A DNA stretch of 64,000 bases from Deltaproteobacteria bacterium (GTDB lineage Bacteria > UBA10199 > JACPAL01 > JACOUP01): contig JACOUP010000008.1 of NCBI GenBank assembly GCA_016177765.1, forward strand, positions 900,864 to 964,863. Direction: 5' to 3'. A program made the translations under genes and the position numbers. Positions 31,211-41,456 of the stretch are shown piece by piece (position 1 is the stretch's first letter; each line of letters starts with the position of its first letter). A model generated the notes under the pieces. That model was not told where the DNA came from. It made no database searches and saw only the letters and a program-made list of their open reading frames with translations.

Positions 31211-33073
31211 TTGGGGTTAGTCTCCGAAGAGCAATTGCAAGAGATTAAATCACGGGCCGATATTGTGGCCCTCGTTGGTGAATCGATCCCTTTAAAAAAA
31301 TCGGGGGGCAACTGGAAAGGGCTCTGTCCCTTTCATGGGGAGAAGACCCCCTCCTTCATGGTGAGTTCCCCAAAGCAGATCTATCACTGTTTCGGGTGCG
31401 GCGAAGGAGGGAATATCATCAACTTCCTGATGAAGTTTGAAGGCTTAAGCTTCCTGGAGGCGGTGGAAAAGCTGGCGGCCCGGGTCGGGGTCCGTTTGGT
31501 GAAGGGTGGTCCACCCAAGGGTGGTTCACCCAAGAGTCAGGATTCTCGAAGAGGGCCTCCCGCCGAAGAAAAAGAGGAACTGGCCAAACTCAACCGTCTC
31601 GCGGCCCGGTACTATTACCAGAATCTCCAACACCCGGAGGTGGGGAAAAAAGGGCGTGCCTATCTTGAAGCTCGCGGGATTTCCCCTGAAACGATCAAAA
31701 AATTCGGTTTGGGACTGGCACTCCCCCTCTTTCAGGGGCTCTTTTCCACTCTGGAATCACAAAAAGTGAATCTGGGGATGGCGGAAAAACTGGGGCTGGT
31801 TCGCCGGAGTGAGGGGCGCTCTTATGATTTTTTCAGGGATCGTCTGATTTTTCCAATCATCGCCCCGAGTGGCCGTGTCATCGGCTTTGGGGGGAGGACC
31901 CTTTCCAACGATCCGGATCAGGCCAAGTATATCAACTCTGTCGACTCGCCTCTTTATAATAAAGGGGAATCACTCTTCGGCCTCAATCTGGCCAAATCGG
32001 CGATTCGTGTCAGGGATTCGATCATCCTGGTGGAGGGGTATCTGGACCAGATCTGTCTCTTCCAGCATGGTTTTGAAAATGTCGTGGCCCCACTCGGGAC
32101 CGCGTTGACGGAGGCCCAAGTCCGGTATCTCTCGCGATTCTCGGAAAACTTTCTCCTCCTCTTTGATGGGGACGAGGCGGGGGAGAAGGCGAGGGAACGG
32201 GCGTTACCTATTCTTCTCAAACTGGGGCTTCCGGCCAAGACAATTGCCCTGCCGCCGAAAGAGGACCCGGACAGCCTCCTCCGGAAGGAAGGACAGGAGG
32301 CCTTTGCCAAGCGGCTGGAGAAGGCGGTTCCCCTCTTTGAATATTTTATGGAAAAAGTAACCCGCTCTTTGGAGCGATCGCCGCAGGGGAAATCCCAAGC
32401 GGTCCAGACCCTTTTGCCGAATCTTTCCTTGCTGACCGGAGAAATTGAAAAAAACCTTTATATTCAGAAGCTTGCATCGTTTCTCCATCTGGAGGAATCC
32501 CTCCTTTATAAGGAGATCGACCGGTTCCAAAAAAAGGGAGCAACTTTTGCCCCCCGAGCGACCGATGTTAGTGGGGCCGTTGGGTCGGGGGAACCACTGG
32601 CGGTGGGAAACTTGCCTCCCCTCGAGAGGATGATCCTGCAACTGGTGCTTTCTGAAACTCCGGTTCCTGCTTCTGTCTTTACGGGGATTGAGGAGTCTGA
32701 TTTCTCGAACCGTCTGCTCCAGGAACTTTGGCAGAGGGTCCGGAAGATCGCTCTGGCCGAAGAAGGTGATTTGTCCGTGAAGGTCACCACTCTTCTGGAC
32801 GAGCTGGAGGAGGACGAATTAAGGCAGTTGGCGGTTTCACTCGCGATGGAGAGCCCGCTTTTGGAAGAAGAGATTGTTCCGGCCTTGAAGGATTGCGAAA
32901 GACAGGTCCACCGGCGCCGCTTTCAGAAGGAGCTCCAGATTTTGACACAGGAGATCCGGTTGGCCGAGGATAAAAAGGATGAGAAAAGACTGACGGAACT
33001 GATTCTTTTAAAAAATAAATTGCTTCAGGACAAAGTTTTGATAGGTGAAGAAAGGACGAGGGCCTCGTGGTGA
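31211..33073 (+). CDS. dnaG: DNA primase
   Basis: 620 residues. Makes RNA primers at the replication fork. The zinc-binding domain ([35 protein letters not shown]) is complete, the TOPRIM core follows ([24 protein letters not shown]) and a helicase-binding C-terminal part ends the protein. TTG start four bases after yqeY. Two tandem 15-bp palindrome units (31502-31531) lie in frame between the zinc domain and the RNA polymerase domain, adding [10 protein letters not shown] to the linker. This shows that the repeat is tolerated in an essential enzyme. Confidence 0.96.
   Translation: MGLVSEEQLQEIKSRADIVALVGESIPLKKSGGNWKGLCPFHGEKTPSFMVSSPKQIYHCFGCGEGGNIINFLMKFEGLSFLEAVEKLAARVGVRLVKGGPPKGGSPKSQDSRRGPPAEEKEELAKLNRLAARYYYQNLQHPEVGKKGRAYLEARGISPETIKKFGLGLALPLFQGLFSTLESQKVNLGMAEKLGLVRRSEGRSYDFFRDRLIFPIIAPSGRVIGFGGRTLSNDPDQAKYINSVDSPLYNKGESLFGLNLAKSAIRVRDSIILVEGYLDQICLFQHGFENVVAPLGTALTEAQVRYLSRFSENFLLLFDGDEAGEKARERALPILLKLGLPAKTIALPPKEDPDSLLRKEGQEAFAKRLEKAVPLFEYFMEKVTRSLERSPQGKSQAVQTLLPNLSLLTGEIEKNLYIQKLASFLHLEESLLYKEIDRFQKKGATFAPRATDVSGAVGSGEPLAVGNLPPLERMILQLVLSETPVPASVFTGIEESDFSNRLLQELWQRVRKIALAEEGDLSVKVTTLLDELEEDELRQLAVSLAMESPLLEEEIVPALKDCERQVHRRRFQKELQILTQEIRLAEDKKDEKRLTELILLKNKLLQDKVLIGEERTRASW
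31502..31531 (+). repeat. 15-bp palindromic unit x2 in the dnaG linker
   Basis: AAGGGTGGTCCACCC and AAGGGTGGTTCACCC, followed by AAGAGT, start on a codon boundary at codon 98. They fall between two folded domains. Confidence 0.85.
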
Positions 33074-34887
33074 CAACAGAAAAGAAAGAGATCAAGGAAG
33101 TTCAACAACTAATCCATCTTGGCAAAGAACGGGGGTTCCTGACCTATGAGGAGGTCAATGACGCCCTGCCGGATGATCTCGTTTCGCCCGAACAGATTGA
33201 CGGCGTTCTTTCGATGTTCGACGAAATGGATATTGAAATCGTCGATGACGAGGAAGGGGCCAAACTTTTAAAGAAAAAACCGGTGGCGGCTGGTGGTGCC
33301 TCTGCGAGCACCGAAGAAAAAGGGGCGGCTTCCTCTGAGGAAGAGGAAGAAGAAACGCCAGTCGTGGATGTGGAAGTGGTGGTCGATGACACCGGTGGAA
33401 AGTCGACCGATCCGGTTCGACTCTACCTTCGCAAAATGGGGGCTGTTCCGCTCCTGACACGTGAGGGGGAAGTCGAGATCGCCAAGAGGATCGAACAGGG
33501 GGAGGATGAAGTTATTCGAATCCTTCTCGGCACCCGATTCGGGATGCAGCGGTTTGTGGAGATGGGGGATCATCTGGGCAAGAACAAAATCCGCGTGGCG
33601 GAGATTGTTAAAGATTTTGATGACATTGAAGAAGGAGAAGGGCTGGATGAATCAGAATACCGCCTGAAGGTCCTCAAGCTGATGAGCAAGGTACGCAATT
33701 CAGCCAAGGAATTGAAAGGGTTTCAATCGAAGGCGGGCAACCTCAGACTCCGCGAAGAAAACAGAAAGAAAGCCGAGGAGCAGGCACGAGGCGTCCGGGA
33801 AGGAATTCTTGAGGCGATCAAGGAAATGCGTCTCAACAAGAGGACGATCGACCAGTTGATTGAAAGACTGGACGGTTTTATCAGCCAGATTGAGGAGCAG
33901 GAAAGAGTTCTGTCCAGTGGCCGGCGGAAGCTCCAGGTGGAACCGGAAGAGATGAAAAAACTCTTCAAGGATTTCAAACGAAGCCGGTATATGGAAAGAA
34001 AAATTGCGGCCTCGCTCAAGATGGAACGAGAGGAGATTTTGCAGATTGCCGAGATGATCCGTCAGGCTGAGCGGAGGATCAGTGAGGTGGCTAGAGAATT
34101 CGGGGCGCCGGTCGAAGAGATCCGGAAGGCCTACAAGGATATCCGCAAAGCGGAAAATTTTGCCGAAGGGGCCAAGAGTGAACTGGTTGAGGCCAATCTT
34201 CGCCTGGTGGTTAGCATTGCCAAGAAATATACTAATCGAGGCTTGCAGTTTTTGGACCTGATCCAGGAGGGAAATATCGGGCTCATGAAGGCGGTTGATA
34301 AGTTTGAGTACAAACGGGGGTATAAATTTTCCACCTATGCGACTTGGTGGATCCGTCAGGCGATTACCCGGGCGATTGCCGACCAGGCCCGGACGATCCG
34401 GATTCCCGTCCATATGATCGAAACGATCAACAAGCTGGTCCGAACCTCCCGTTATCTGGTTCAGGAGTTCGGCCGGGAGCCGACGCCGGAAGAGATTGCC
34501 GAAAAGATGGAACTCCCTCTGGAAAAGGTGCGCAAGGTTTTAAGGATTGCCAAAGAACCGATTTCACTGGAGACCCCGATTGGCGAGGAGGAGGATAGTC
34601 ATTTGGGTGATTTTATTGAGGACAAGACGATCCCGACGCCGGGGGAGGCGGTGGTCAATCTGAACCTTTCGGAACAGACGCAGAGGGTTCTTGCCACGCT
34701 GACGCCACGTGAAGAGAAGGTCCTTCGGATGCGATTTGGTATCGGGGAGAGATCGGATCACACCCTGGAAGAGGTGGGCAAGAATTTTTCGGTAACCCGT
34801 GAACGAATCCGTCAGATTGAAGCCAAGGCGCTTCGGAAACTGCGGCATCCGTCACGGAGCAAGCGGTTGCGGAGTTTTGTGGACTAG
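33067..34887 (+). CDS. rpoD: Primary sigma factor (sigma-70)
   Basis: 606 residues. Region 1.1 is at the N terminus ([20 protein letters not shown]), then an acidic spacer, region 1.2 ([21 protein letters not shown]), regions 2.1-2.4 ([45 protein letters not shown]) and region 4.2 ([20 protein letters not shown]). These would read standard TTGACA/TATAAT promoters, which are indeed visible in the window. The GTG start overlaps the last seven bases of dnaG. Last gene of the operon. Confidence 0.97.
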   Translation: MVTTEKKEIKEVQQLIHLGKERGFLTYEEVNDALPDDLVSPEQIDGVLSMFDEMDIEIVDDEEGAKLLKKKPVAAGGASASTEEKGAASSEEEEEETPVVDVEVVVDDTGGKSTDPVRLYLRKMGAVPLLTREGEVEIAKRIEQGEDEVIRILLGTRFGMQRFVEMGDHLGKNKIRVAEIVKDFDDIEEGEGLDESEYRLKVLKLMSKVRNSAKELKGFQSKAGNLRLREENRKKAEEQARGVREGILEAIKEMRLNKRTIDQLIERLDGFISQIEEQERVLSSGRRKLQVEPEEMKKLFKDFKRSRYMERKIAASLKMEREEILQIAEMIRQAERRISEVAREFGAPVEEIRKAYKDIRKAENFAEGAKSELVEANLRLVVSIAKKYTNRGLQFLDLIQEGNIGLMKAVDKFEYKRGYKFSTYATWWIRQAITRAIADQARTIRIPVHMIETINKLVRTSRYLVQEFGREPTPEEIAEKMELPLEKVRKVLRIAKEPISLETPIGEEEDSHLGDFIEDKTIPTPGEAVVNLNLSEQTQRVLATLTPREEKVLRMRFGIGERSDHTLEEVGKNFSVTRERIRQIEAKALRKLRHPSRSKRLRSFVD

Positions 34888-34889
34888 TA

Positions 34890-34961
34890 TGGGCCCGGTA
34901 GGACTCGAACCTACAACGGCCCGGTTATGAGCCGGGGGCTCTACCATTGAGCTACAGGCCC
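34890..34961 (-). tRNA. tRNA with CAU anticodon (elongator Met or Ile2)
   Basis: 72 bases. Acceptor GGGCCTG pairs with CGGGCCC (one G-U), the D arm is TAGCTCAATGGTAGAGC, the anticodon stem-loop CCCGGCTCATAACCGGG has loop CTCATAA, and the T arm carries GGTTCGAGTCC. CCA is not encoded. CAU can be read by elongator Met or, after lysidine modification, as Ile for AUA; without a comparison I cannot choose. It lies convergent to rpoD, three bases from its stop. Confidence 0.95.
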
Positions 34962-34972
34962 GCAAAAGCTGG

Positions 34973-35001
34973 ATTATAGGAGAGCTCTTTTGTTTTCGCA
35001 A
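34973..35001 (-). promoter_or_regulatory. Promoter of the tRNA
   Basis: On the minus strand TTGCGA, 17 bases and a consensus TATAAT, with start expected five to seven bases before the tRNA. A textbook sigma-70 promoter. Confidence 0.8.
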
Positions 35002-35021
35002 CGGTGATTTCAGGAGGACCC

Positions 35022-35753
35022 TTGGCTGGACTACGAGAGCAGTTAGACAGAATTTTCAAATTAAGCCGCTTTGACCAGGAATGCCGGCAGTTTCAAGAGC
35101 GCCAAGCGCTACTCCCTGGTTTGCGGGAAGAGATAGAATCAGGATGGATTCTCCTCCAGAAGAATCTGGAAGAGAAAAAGGGGATCCTGGTCTCTGTTGA
35201 AAAGGAGAGAAGGGACAAAGAGATGGATCTCCGGGTTTCCCAGGAATCCTTGAAAAAAAGGGAGACGAGGGTCAATGAGATCAAAACTAACAAAGAATAC
35301 CAGGCGGCTCTCAAAGAGGTGTCCCAAGGGAAGAAAGAAAACAAGGAGATGGAAGATCACCTCCTGAAACTGATGGGACAGATCGAGGAATTGACCAAAG
35401 AGGTAAGCGTGCTTGAAGAACAATACCGGTCTTCAGAGGCCTCTCATCGGGATAAGTATCAGGCCTTGGTCCAGGAGGAGGAGGAGCTAGGCCGAAAATT
35501 GGGGGAACTCTCCATGGTCCGGAACGGTTTGCTGGATGGGATTGGGCCGTCACTGATAGTCCAGTATGAGAAGGTTCGGAAGATCAGGAGCGACCCTTTG
35601 GCCCTTGTTGAGGGAGGGACCTGTCTGGGGTGTCATATGCATGTTCCTCCCCAGCTCTTTAACCAGATCTTGAGACAACAGGCTATTTATACTTGCCCTA
35701 GTTGTCACCGGATCCTCTCTATTAAGGAGAAGGAAGGTCTTGCAGGGGTTTGA
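35022..35753 (+). CDS. Coiled-coil C4 zinc-ribbon protein
   Basis: About 243 residues. A long antiparallel coiled coil (residues about 10-170, with the family motif VNEIKTNKEYQAALKEV) ends in a zinc ribbon with CLGCHMHVPP and CPSCHRIL. This is the widespread zf-RING_7/CT398 type family, whose members are thought to act as scaffold or nucleic-acid-linked proteins; function is not settled. A TTG start at 35022 is chosen because AGGAGG precedes it by the right distance; the longer frame from 35004 has none. It opens a run with the next two genes and rnpB. Confidence 0.85.
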   Translation: MAGLREQLDRIFKLSRFDQECRQFQERQALLPGLREEIESGWILLQKNLEEKKGILVSVEKERRDKEMDLRVSQESLKKRETRVNEIKTNKEYQAALKEVSQGKKENKEMEDHLLKLMGQIEELTKEVSVLEEQYRSSEASHRDKYQALVQEEEELGRKLGELSMVRNGLLDGIGPSLIVQYEKVRKIRSDPLALVEGGTCLGCHMHVPPQLFNQILRQQAIYTCPSCHRILSIKEKEGLAGV

Positions 35754-35787
35754 AGGAATTGGTATCATTAGCGGCAAAACGGAGGAA

Positions 35788-36099
35788 ATGATGAAAATAA
35801 ATGCCCTTCCCAAAGAAGTTGTTGCGGAGCTGTTAAATTTTATCGCGGATACAGAGCCGTTTGAGGAAACAGGAAAAATCCTTGGCGATTCCGTGGAAAT
35901 CGGCGATCTCCGCCGGGCCTTGAGGGAGATTGGGCAGGCCCTCCGTCGGGAGGCGGCTTCCGAAAAAGAGAAGAATCTCCCCTTTGATTCCAAATCGAAC
36001 GGTTACCTCTCACCCGAGGCGGAACGTCTCCTCTCCTGCCTCACCCCGCGCGAGGAGAGGATCGTTTTAAAAACCTTTGGCTTCCTTGATAAAGGGTAG
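35788..36099 (+). CDS. Hypothetical helical protein
   Basis: 103 residues from an ATG preceded by GGAGGAA. No export signal. The end LTPREERIVLKTFGF resembles the short helix [14 protein letters not shown] of sigma region 4, though too short to call a sigma domain. No family recognised. It lies between the zinc-ribbon gene and the RNase H-like gene and overlaps the latter by 23 bases, so it is probably part of one transcript. Confidence 0.6.
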   Translation: MMKINALPKEVVAELLNFIADTEPFEETGKILGDSVEIGDLRRALREIGQALRREAASEKEKNLPFDSKSNGYLSPEAERLLSCLTPREERIVLKTFGFLDKG

Positions 36100-36505
36100 A
36101 AATTCCGATTCCTATCAGCTTTATACCGATGGTGCGGCTCGTGGTAACCCTGGTCCGGCCGGGGCCGGGGCCTATATCTGCCGTCCCGACGGGGACGTTG
36201 TGGCGGAGATCGCGCTGTATCTGGGGGAGACAACCAATAATGTGGCTGAGTATCAGGCGCTCCTTGCCGGACTCCGGCGGTTAGTGGAACTGAAGGCCCG
36301 GGAGGTTTGTATCTTTGCCGATTCGCAGTTGATGGTCCGGCAGATCGAGGGGCAGTATCGGGTGAAGCACCCCAACCTGAAACCGCTGTTTGAGGAGGCG
36401 CTTGCACTCTTGAAAAAGATCCCGCATTATACTATCGGCCATATCGACCGGGAACAGAACTTTGAGGCCGACCGGTTGGCGAATCAGGCGATTGACGAAA
36501 GGTAA
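36077..36505 (+). CDS. Ribonuclease HI-like protein
   Basis: 142 residues. Cleaves RNA in RNA-DNA hybrids. The fold starts YQLYTDGAARGNPGPAGAGAY, and the active acidic residues are visible: Asp in YTDGAARG, Glu in NNVAEYQALL, Asp in FADSQLM and Asp in FEADRLANQA. It belongs to the RNase HI group lacking the basic protrusion (reverse-transcriptase-like RNase H). A TTG start at 36077 would overlap the previous gene. The RNase P RNA gene follows by 15 bases. Confidence 0.88.
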   Translation: MASLIKGRNSDSYQLYTDGAARGNPGPAGAGAYICRPDGDVVAEIALYLGETTNNVAEYQALLAGLRRLVELKAREVCIFADSQLMVRQIEGQYRVKHPNLKPLFEEALALLKKIPHYTIGHIDREQNFEADRLANQAIDER

Positions 36506-36520
36506 GCTCTTTTAAAATTA

Positions 36521-36854
36521 GGAGTGGGTCGGATCATCGCTCCCGCGATAAGCGGGGGAGGAAAGTCCGGACACCAAGGGCAGGGTGCAGGCTAACGGCC
36601 TGGCGGAGCAATCCGACGGAAAGTGCCACAGAGACGAGTCTTCCGCTTATGGCGGAAGGGTGAAACGCGGTAAACCCCACCCGGTGCAAGGCCAAATAGG
36701 TCTCTCCTTTCAACGAGTCCGGTTGAGTTCCCGCCAAAAGTGGGACGGAGGGATGGGTCGGCTGCTAGAGGCCCTCAGTAATGGGGGTCCTAAGAGAAAT
36801 GATGATCGCCCCGCCTCAAGGCGGGGGACAGGATCCGGCTTACAGACCCACTCC
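36521..36854 (+). ncRNA. rnpB: RNase P RNA, type A
   Basis: Catalytic RNA that removes the 5' leaders of pre-tRNAs. The conserved core is clear: GAGGAAAGTCCGGAC near the start, GCAGGGTGCAGGCTAAC, GAAACGCGGTAAACCCC in the middle and GGATCCGGCTTACAGACCC near the end. The outer helix pairs GGAGTGGGTC with GACCCACTCC, and a run of T after 36854 serves as terminator. It fills the gap between the RNase H-like gene and thiolase. Its presence in the middle of a protein run is normal. Confidence 0.97.
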
Positions 36855-36882
36855 TTTTTTCTTTTTATCAAAGGGGGAAATT

Positions 36883-38043
36883 ATGAATGACGCCGTTATT
36901 GTCTCAGCCGTCCGGAGTCCGATGGGAAGGGCAGGCAAGGGGCTTCTCACCAACCTGCGTATCGATGACCTGGGGGCCCTCGTGGTGAAAGAGGCGCTCC
37001 ATCGGGTCCCGCAAATCAAGACAGACGAAATTGAAGATGTCATCTTCGGTTGTGCGATGCCGGAGGGGGAGCAGGGGATGAATGTGGCCCGCAATATCAG
37101 CCTTCTGGCCGGCATTCCATTCGGAGCGGCGGCGTTGACCCTCAACCGGTTTTGCGCCTCCGGTTTGCAAGCGATCAACCTTGCCGCACTCAATATCATG
37201 ACCGGTAACGGGGAGGTTTTTGTGGCGGGGGGGATCGAATCCATGAGCCATGTCCCGATGGGGGGGTTTAATCCAAGTCTCAATGAAAAACTGATGAAGG
37301 AAGGGGCGCCGCAGGCCTATATCTCGATGGGGATGACGGCCGAAAATGTCGCCAAAAAATACCAGATCTCCCGGGAAGATCAGGACCGTTTTGCCATCGC
37401 CTCCCACCAGAAGGCGGTCAAGGCCCACAAGGAAGGCAAATTTAAAAACGAGATGATTCCGGTGGAGATTGTTCTGCCGGATGGAAAAAAAGTTATTCTG
37501 GATCGTGACGAAAACCCGCGTGAGGATACGGCGCTTGAAAAATTGGCGAGCCTTAAAGCCGCCTTTCTGGAAGGAGGTTCCGTTACCGCCGGCAATTCTT
37601 CGCCGTTGACCGATGGCGCCGCCGCAGTCGTTATCATGAATGGCGAGTTGGCCAAAAAAAAGGGGCTCAAGCCCCTTGCCAGGATTCGGGCGATGGCGAT
37701 GGCTGGTTGTGACCCGGCTTACATGGGAATGGGGCCGGTCCCGGCGGTGCAAAAAGTTTTAAAGCGGGCCGGGATGAAACTCTCCGATATTGAGATCATT
37801 GAGATCAATGAGGCGTTTGCGGCCCAGTCGCTCGCGGTCCTTCGCGAACTCAATGCCGATTTCAACAAGGTAAACCCGCATGGGGGGGCGATCGCCTTGG
37901 GGCACCCGCTGGGATGCTCCGGCGCCCGGATCATGGCGACGTTGATCAATGACCTCATCACTTTTAACAAGACGATCGGTTTGGAGACGATGTGCATCGG
38001 TGGGGGTCAAGGGGCTGCGACGGTGATTGAGAGGTTGTTGTGA
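36883..38043 (+). CDS. fadA: Acetyl-CoA acyltransferase (thiolase)
   Basis: 386 residues. Cleaves 3-ketoacyl-CoA in the last step of beta-oxidation (or makes acetoacetyl-CoA). The nucleophilic Cys lies in LNRFCASGLQAI, the catalytic His in GGAIALGHPLGCSGAR and the second Cys in MCIGGGQGAATV. NEAFAAQ is also present. The frame runs through rnpB from 36781, but the real start is ATG 36883 (NDAVIVSAVRSPMG) after AAAGGGGGA. Its TGA overlaps the GTG of the next gene, so the pair is translationally coupled as a beta-oxidation unit. Confidence 0.94.
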   Translation: MNDAVIVSAVRSPMGRAGKGLLTNLRIDDLGALVVKEALHRVPQIKTDEIEDVIFGCAMPEGEQGMNVARNISLLAGIPFGAAALTLNRFCASGLQAINLAALNIMTGNGEVFVAGGIESMSHVPMGGFNPSLNEKLMKEGAPQAYISMGMTAENVAKKYQISREDQDRFAIASHQKAVKAHKEGKFKNEMIPVEIVLPDGKKVILDRDENPREDTALEKLASLKAAFLEGGSVTAGNSSPLTDGAAAVVIMNGELAKKKGLKPLARIRAMAMAGCDPAYMGMGPVPAVQKVLKRAGMKLSDIEIIEINEAFAAQSLAVLRELNADFNKVNPHGGAIALGHPLGCSGARIMATLINDLITFNKTIGLETMCIGGGQGAATVIERLL

Positions 38044-40394
38044 TCAAAAAAGTAGCGGTCCTTGGTTCTGGAATCATGGGTTCCGGCATCGCCGGGCATC
38101 TGGCTGGCGCCGGGATCCCTTCTCTCCTGCTCGACATTGTTCCCAAAGATTTGGCCCCTGGCGAATCCCGCAACAAACTGGCCCTGAAGGGGCTTGAACT
38201 GTTGGCAGTCTCAAAGCCTTCCCTTATCTATTCAAAATCAGACCTGAAGCAGGTTACTCCCGGCAATTTTGAGGATGATTGGCAAAAACTTTCCGAATGC
38301 GACTGGATCATCGAGGTGGTTGTTGAAAAACTGGAGATCAAAAAAGAGGTTTTCGGCCGTATCGAAAAAACCATGCGGCCCGGGACAATAGTGAGTTCGA
38401 ACACCTCCGGCCTTTCCCTGAAGGCGATGAGCGAGGGAAGGGGCAAGGAGTTCAAGAAAAATTTTGTGATCACCCATTTTTTTAATCCGGTTCGTTACAT
38501 GAAGCTCGTTGAACTGGTAACCGCACCGGAGACCGATCCGGAGACCGCCAAAACAATCCGCCGCTTTTTGGAGGATATTTTAGGAAAAGGGGTGGTGATC
38601 GCCAAAGACACCCCCAATTTTGTCGCCAACCGGATCGGTGTCTATGGCTGGTTTGCCGCCTTGAACGAAGTTTTGCAGAACAATTACAAGGTGGAAGAGG
38701 TGGATAAAATTTTAGGTTCGGCGGTCGGTCGCCCCAAAAGCGCCATGTTTCGAACGACCGATATGGTTGGATTGGATACCCTCGTCCATGTCGGCCGGCA
38801 TACCTATGAAAATTGTGTTTCGGATGAGAAGAGGGAAGTCTTCAAAATGCCGGCGGTGATCGAGAAAATGGTTGAAAAAAGGCTTTTGGGGGAAAAAACG
38901 GGGCAGGGGTTTTATAAAAAGGTGAAAAAACAGGACGGTTCTTCAGAAATTTTGTCTCTCGATCTTCAAACACTGGAATATCGGCCGCAGGAAAAAGTCC
39001 GGTACGATTCGTTGGGGGCGATCAAAAATATTGAGGAGCTGGATGAAAAATTTAAAACCCTTGTCGGGAGTGAAGATCGCGCGGGGCAACTGGCCTGGCG
39101 CTCGACACGGGATGTTCTGATTTACGCCGCCAACCGGATTCCGGAGATTGCCGATGACATCGGGAACATTGATAACGCGATGAAATGGGGTTTCAACTGG
39201 GAGCTCGGCCCGTTTGAGACCTGGGACCTTTTGGGGGTCGCCGCAACCGCTGAACGGATCAAAAAAGAAGGACTTCCGGTCCCCAAGATTATCGAGCAGG
39301 TTCTACAAAAGGGGGAGGGACGATTCTACAAAAAGGAAGGGAGCGGGAATCTTTACTTTGATGCAGCGTCACTTTCTTACAAGCCTGTCCCGGAACGGGT
39401 GGGGGTTGTCCTCCTTTCATCGCTTAAGGAGCAGAAGAGGGTAGTCAAGGCGGGGGCCTCGGCCTCATTGATCGACATCGGAGACGGGGTTTTTTGTGTC
39501 GAGTTTCACTCCAAGATGAACGCGATCGATGATGATATCATCGGGATGCTCAATTTCGGTCTGGATACGGTGGAAAAGAGCGGTATCGGGCTTGTGGTGA
39601 CCAACGAGGCGGTGAACTTTTCGGTTGGTGCCAATCTCCTCCTGATGTTCATGGAGGCACAAAACAAAAACTGGGCGGGGATTGAAAAGGTAGTCTGCGA
39701 TTTTCAGAATGTGAATCTGCGGATGAAGTATGCCAAAAAACCGGTGGTGGTGGCTCCGTTTGGACTGACATTGGGAGGGGGTTGTGAGGTCGCTCTCGGT
39801 GGGGTTCGGGTCCGGGCGCATGCAGAACTCTACATCGGGCTTGTCGAGGTCGGCGTTGGTCTGATCCCGGCCGGTGGTGGTTGCAAGGAGATGGTTTTAC
39901 GGTGCGAGAAAAAAGCGGCCCATGGACCGTTTCCAAAGGTGCAAAAGGCGTTTGAGACGATCGCCTTTGCCAAGGTTTCAACATCGGCCAAGGAGGCGGT
40001 CAGTCTCGGTTACCTCACCTCGGAGGACCAGATCTCTCTTTCCCGTGAGAGACTCACGGCGGATGCGAAAGCGGATGTTCTGGAGATGGCAAAAGGGTAC
40101 CAGCCTGGCAAACCGCGTGAAGATATCCTTGTTCCGGGGCGTGGTGGGGAGATGGCGGTCCTGTCAGCGATTCAAGGGTTTCGCAATCAGGGACTGATTA
40201 CGGAGCATGATGGCTTTATCGCCGGTAAACTGGCCCGGATCCTGACTGCCGGGGATCAGGCCAATCTGACCCGTGTCTCCGAACAGCATCTTTTAGATCT
40301 TGAACGAGAGGCGTTTCTTTCTCTGATTGGCACCGAAAAGTCCCAGGCCCGGATGCAAACAATGCTGATGACCGGCAAACCGCTCCGAAATTGA
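38040..40394 (+). CDS. fadN: FadN-type 3-hydroxyacyl-CoA dehydrogenase / enoyl-CoA hydratase
   Basis: 784 residues. Two activities are in one chain, with the dehydrogenase first (opposite to E. coli FadB): Rossmann KKVAVLGSGIMGSGIAGHLA, HCDH motifs with FFNPVRYMKLVEL and GKGVVIAKDTPNFVANR, then a crotonase-type half with EFHSKMNAIDDD and FGLTLGGGCEVALGG. That order and length match the FadN (YusL) family of Bacillus and deltaproteobacteria. GTG start overlaps the thiolase stop. With the thiolase it covers three of the four beta-oxidation steps; an acyl-CoA dehydrogenase would be elsewhere. Confidence 0.92.
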   Translation: MIKKVAVLGSGIMGSGIAGHLAGAGIPSLLLDIVPKDLAPGESRNKLALKGLELLAVSKPSLIYSKSDLKQVTPGNFEDDWQKLSECDWIIEVVVEKLEIKKEVFGRIEKTMRPGTIVSSNTSGLSLKAMSEGRGKEFKKNFVITHFFNPVRYMKLVELVTAPETDPETAKTIRRFLEDILGKGVVIAKDTPNFVANRIGVYGWFAALNEVLQNNYKVEEVDKILGSAVGRPKSAMFRTTDMVGLDTLVHVGRHTYENCVSDEKREVFKMPAVIEKMVEKRLLGEKTGQGFYKKVKKQDGSSEILSLDLQTLEYRPQEKVRYDSLGAIKNIEELDEKFKTLVGSEDRAGQLAWRSTRDVLIYAANRIPEIADDIGNIDNAMKWGFNWELGPFETWDLLGVAATAERIKKEGLPVPKIIEQVLQKGEGRFYKKEGSGNLYFDAASLSYKPVPERVGVVLLSSLKEQKRVVKAGASASLIDIGDGVFCVEFHSKMNAIDDDIIGMLNFGLDTVEKSGIGLVVTNEAVNFSVGANLLLMFMEAQNKNWAGIEKVVCDFQNVNLRMKYAKKPVVVAPFGLTLGGGCEVALGGVRVRAHAELYIGLVEVGVGLIPAGGGCKEMVLRCEKKAAHGPFPKVQKAFETIAFAKVSTSAKEAVSLGYLTSEDQISLSRERLTADAKADVLEMAKGYQPGKPREDILVPGRGGEMAVLSAIQGFRNQGLITEHDGFIAGKLARILTAGDQANLTRVSEQHLLDLEREAFLSLIGTEKSQARMQTMLMTGKPLRN

Positions 40395-40430
40395 GGCAAC
40401 TTTCTTGGTTCCGGTGCCGATGCCCCCATT

Positions 40431-41417
40431 GTGGGAGCTGCCCCTTCTATTCCGGAGAGGATTCAGGTTTCGCGGGAGGCCTTTACCTTTTTACAAAAGG
40501 CCTTGGATTGGCTTTCTCAAGAAGATCCCCAAAAAGAGGCGTTAGAGGCGATCCTTGAGGACCGATATATTGATTCGAAAGATCTCCCCCGTCCCGAGGA
40601 TCCTCTCTTTCACTTCAAGCAGAGGTTTTACGTGGCGGCCTATCATTATGCCCAAGCCTCCGGGGCCCGCGACGTCTTGGAAGAGGGTGATTCACTGGAT
40701 ACGCTGGTCCGGCAGACTTTCTCAGACTCTCCTCGCTTCTTTCCCCATCTTGTCTCTATCCACGAAGACTTTTCCAGAATTCATATTGGTGGAGGCCGTG
40801 CCTTGTTTGTTGTCCATGCCCAGAGACAGTTTGATACCTCGATGGCGATACGGGATTCCGTTGGTGCTCTGGTCAATCAGATGAGGCGGGAAGGGGTTCC
40901 TTATGTGTATGTTTATGCCCCTCCTCCCCGCACCGGTACCGAACTGTTCGATTATTACCTTTTACAGCCTTATGCCCCTTATGTTATCGAATCCGGAGGA
41001 GGTTGGCATCATGTTGATCTTGAAGCCGCCGATCAAGAAATCCATTTCGCTGGCGGTTTCCCGGATGATTGTCTGGCAAAGGCTGTCCAAGCTTCCATCG
41101 CTAAATTTCAAACACGGCCCGGGGCACGATCTCTGGAGATCACTTTGCATACCGAGGCGATCTACACCACAAAGGAGTATCCCAAGACAATCCCTTTCAG
41201 TCGCTACCTTGAAGACTCTCTTGTTGTTCCAGCATTTGAGGGTGTCTTAAGAGAACAACTGACAAACCGGGAATGGCAGGGAAGGCCGGTCTGGATCGAG
41301 ATCAATCTGAGGGGACCGGTTATCCAGGGGGGATATTCCTACAACGCCTGCCTGGCCTCAAAAGATGAACTTCCCGCCGATATCCCCCGTGTGAAGATCC
41401 GTCTGGTCTCTCCATGA
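40431..41417 (+). CDS. Hypothetical protein, 328 residues
   Basis: Soluble, mixed alpha/beta composition, no export signal or membrane part. The first 90 residues look helical (VSREAFTFLQKALDWL), the rest alternates. No motif I recognise. GTG start 37 bases after fadN, with no clear ribosome site; an upstream ATG at 40420 is out of frame. It may still be co-transcribed with the beta-oxidation genes. Composition matches the core genome. Confidence 0.65.
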   Translation: MGAAPSIPERIQVSREAFTFLQKALDWLSQEDPQKEALEAILEDRYIDSKDLPRPEDPLFHFKQRFYVAAYHYAQASGARDVLEEGDSLDTLVRQTFSDSPRFFPHLVSIHEDFSRIHIGGGRALFVVHAQRQFDTSMAIRDSVGALVNQMRREGVPYVYVYAPPPRTGTELFDYYLLQPYAPYVIESGGGWHHVDLEAADQEIHFAGGFPDDCLAKAVQASIAKFQTRPGARSLEITLHTEAIYTTKEYPKTIPFSRYLEDSLVVPAFEGVLREQLTNREWQGRPVWIEINLRGPVIQGGYSYNACLASKDELPADIPRVKIRLVSP

Positions 41418-41456
41418 TCCCTTGACTCCTTCCCACTGTTAGGGGAAGAACCGGAC

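Noticed and set aside
36077-36099. Frameshift between the helical protein and the RNase H-like gene
   Set aside because: Both frames are complete; a 23-base overlap is ordinary coupling.
35788-36099. Sigma-factor-like protein
   Set aside because: Only a dozen residues resemble sigma region 4; no region 2 and no helix-turn-helix.
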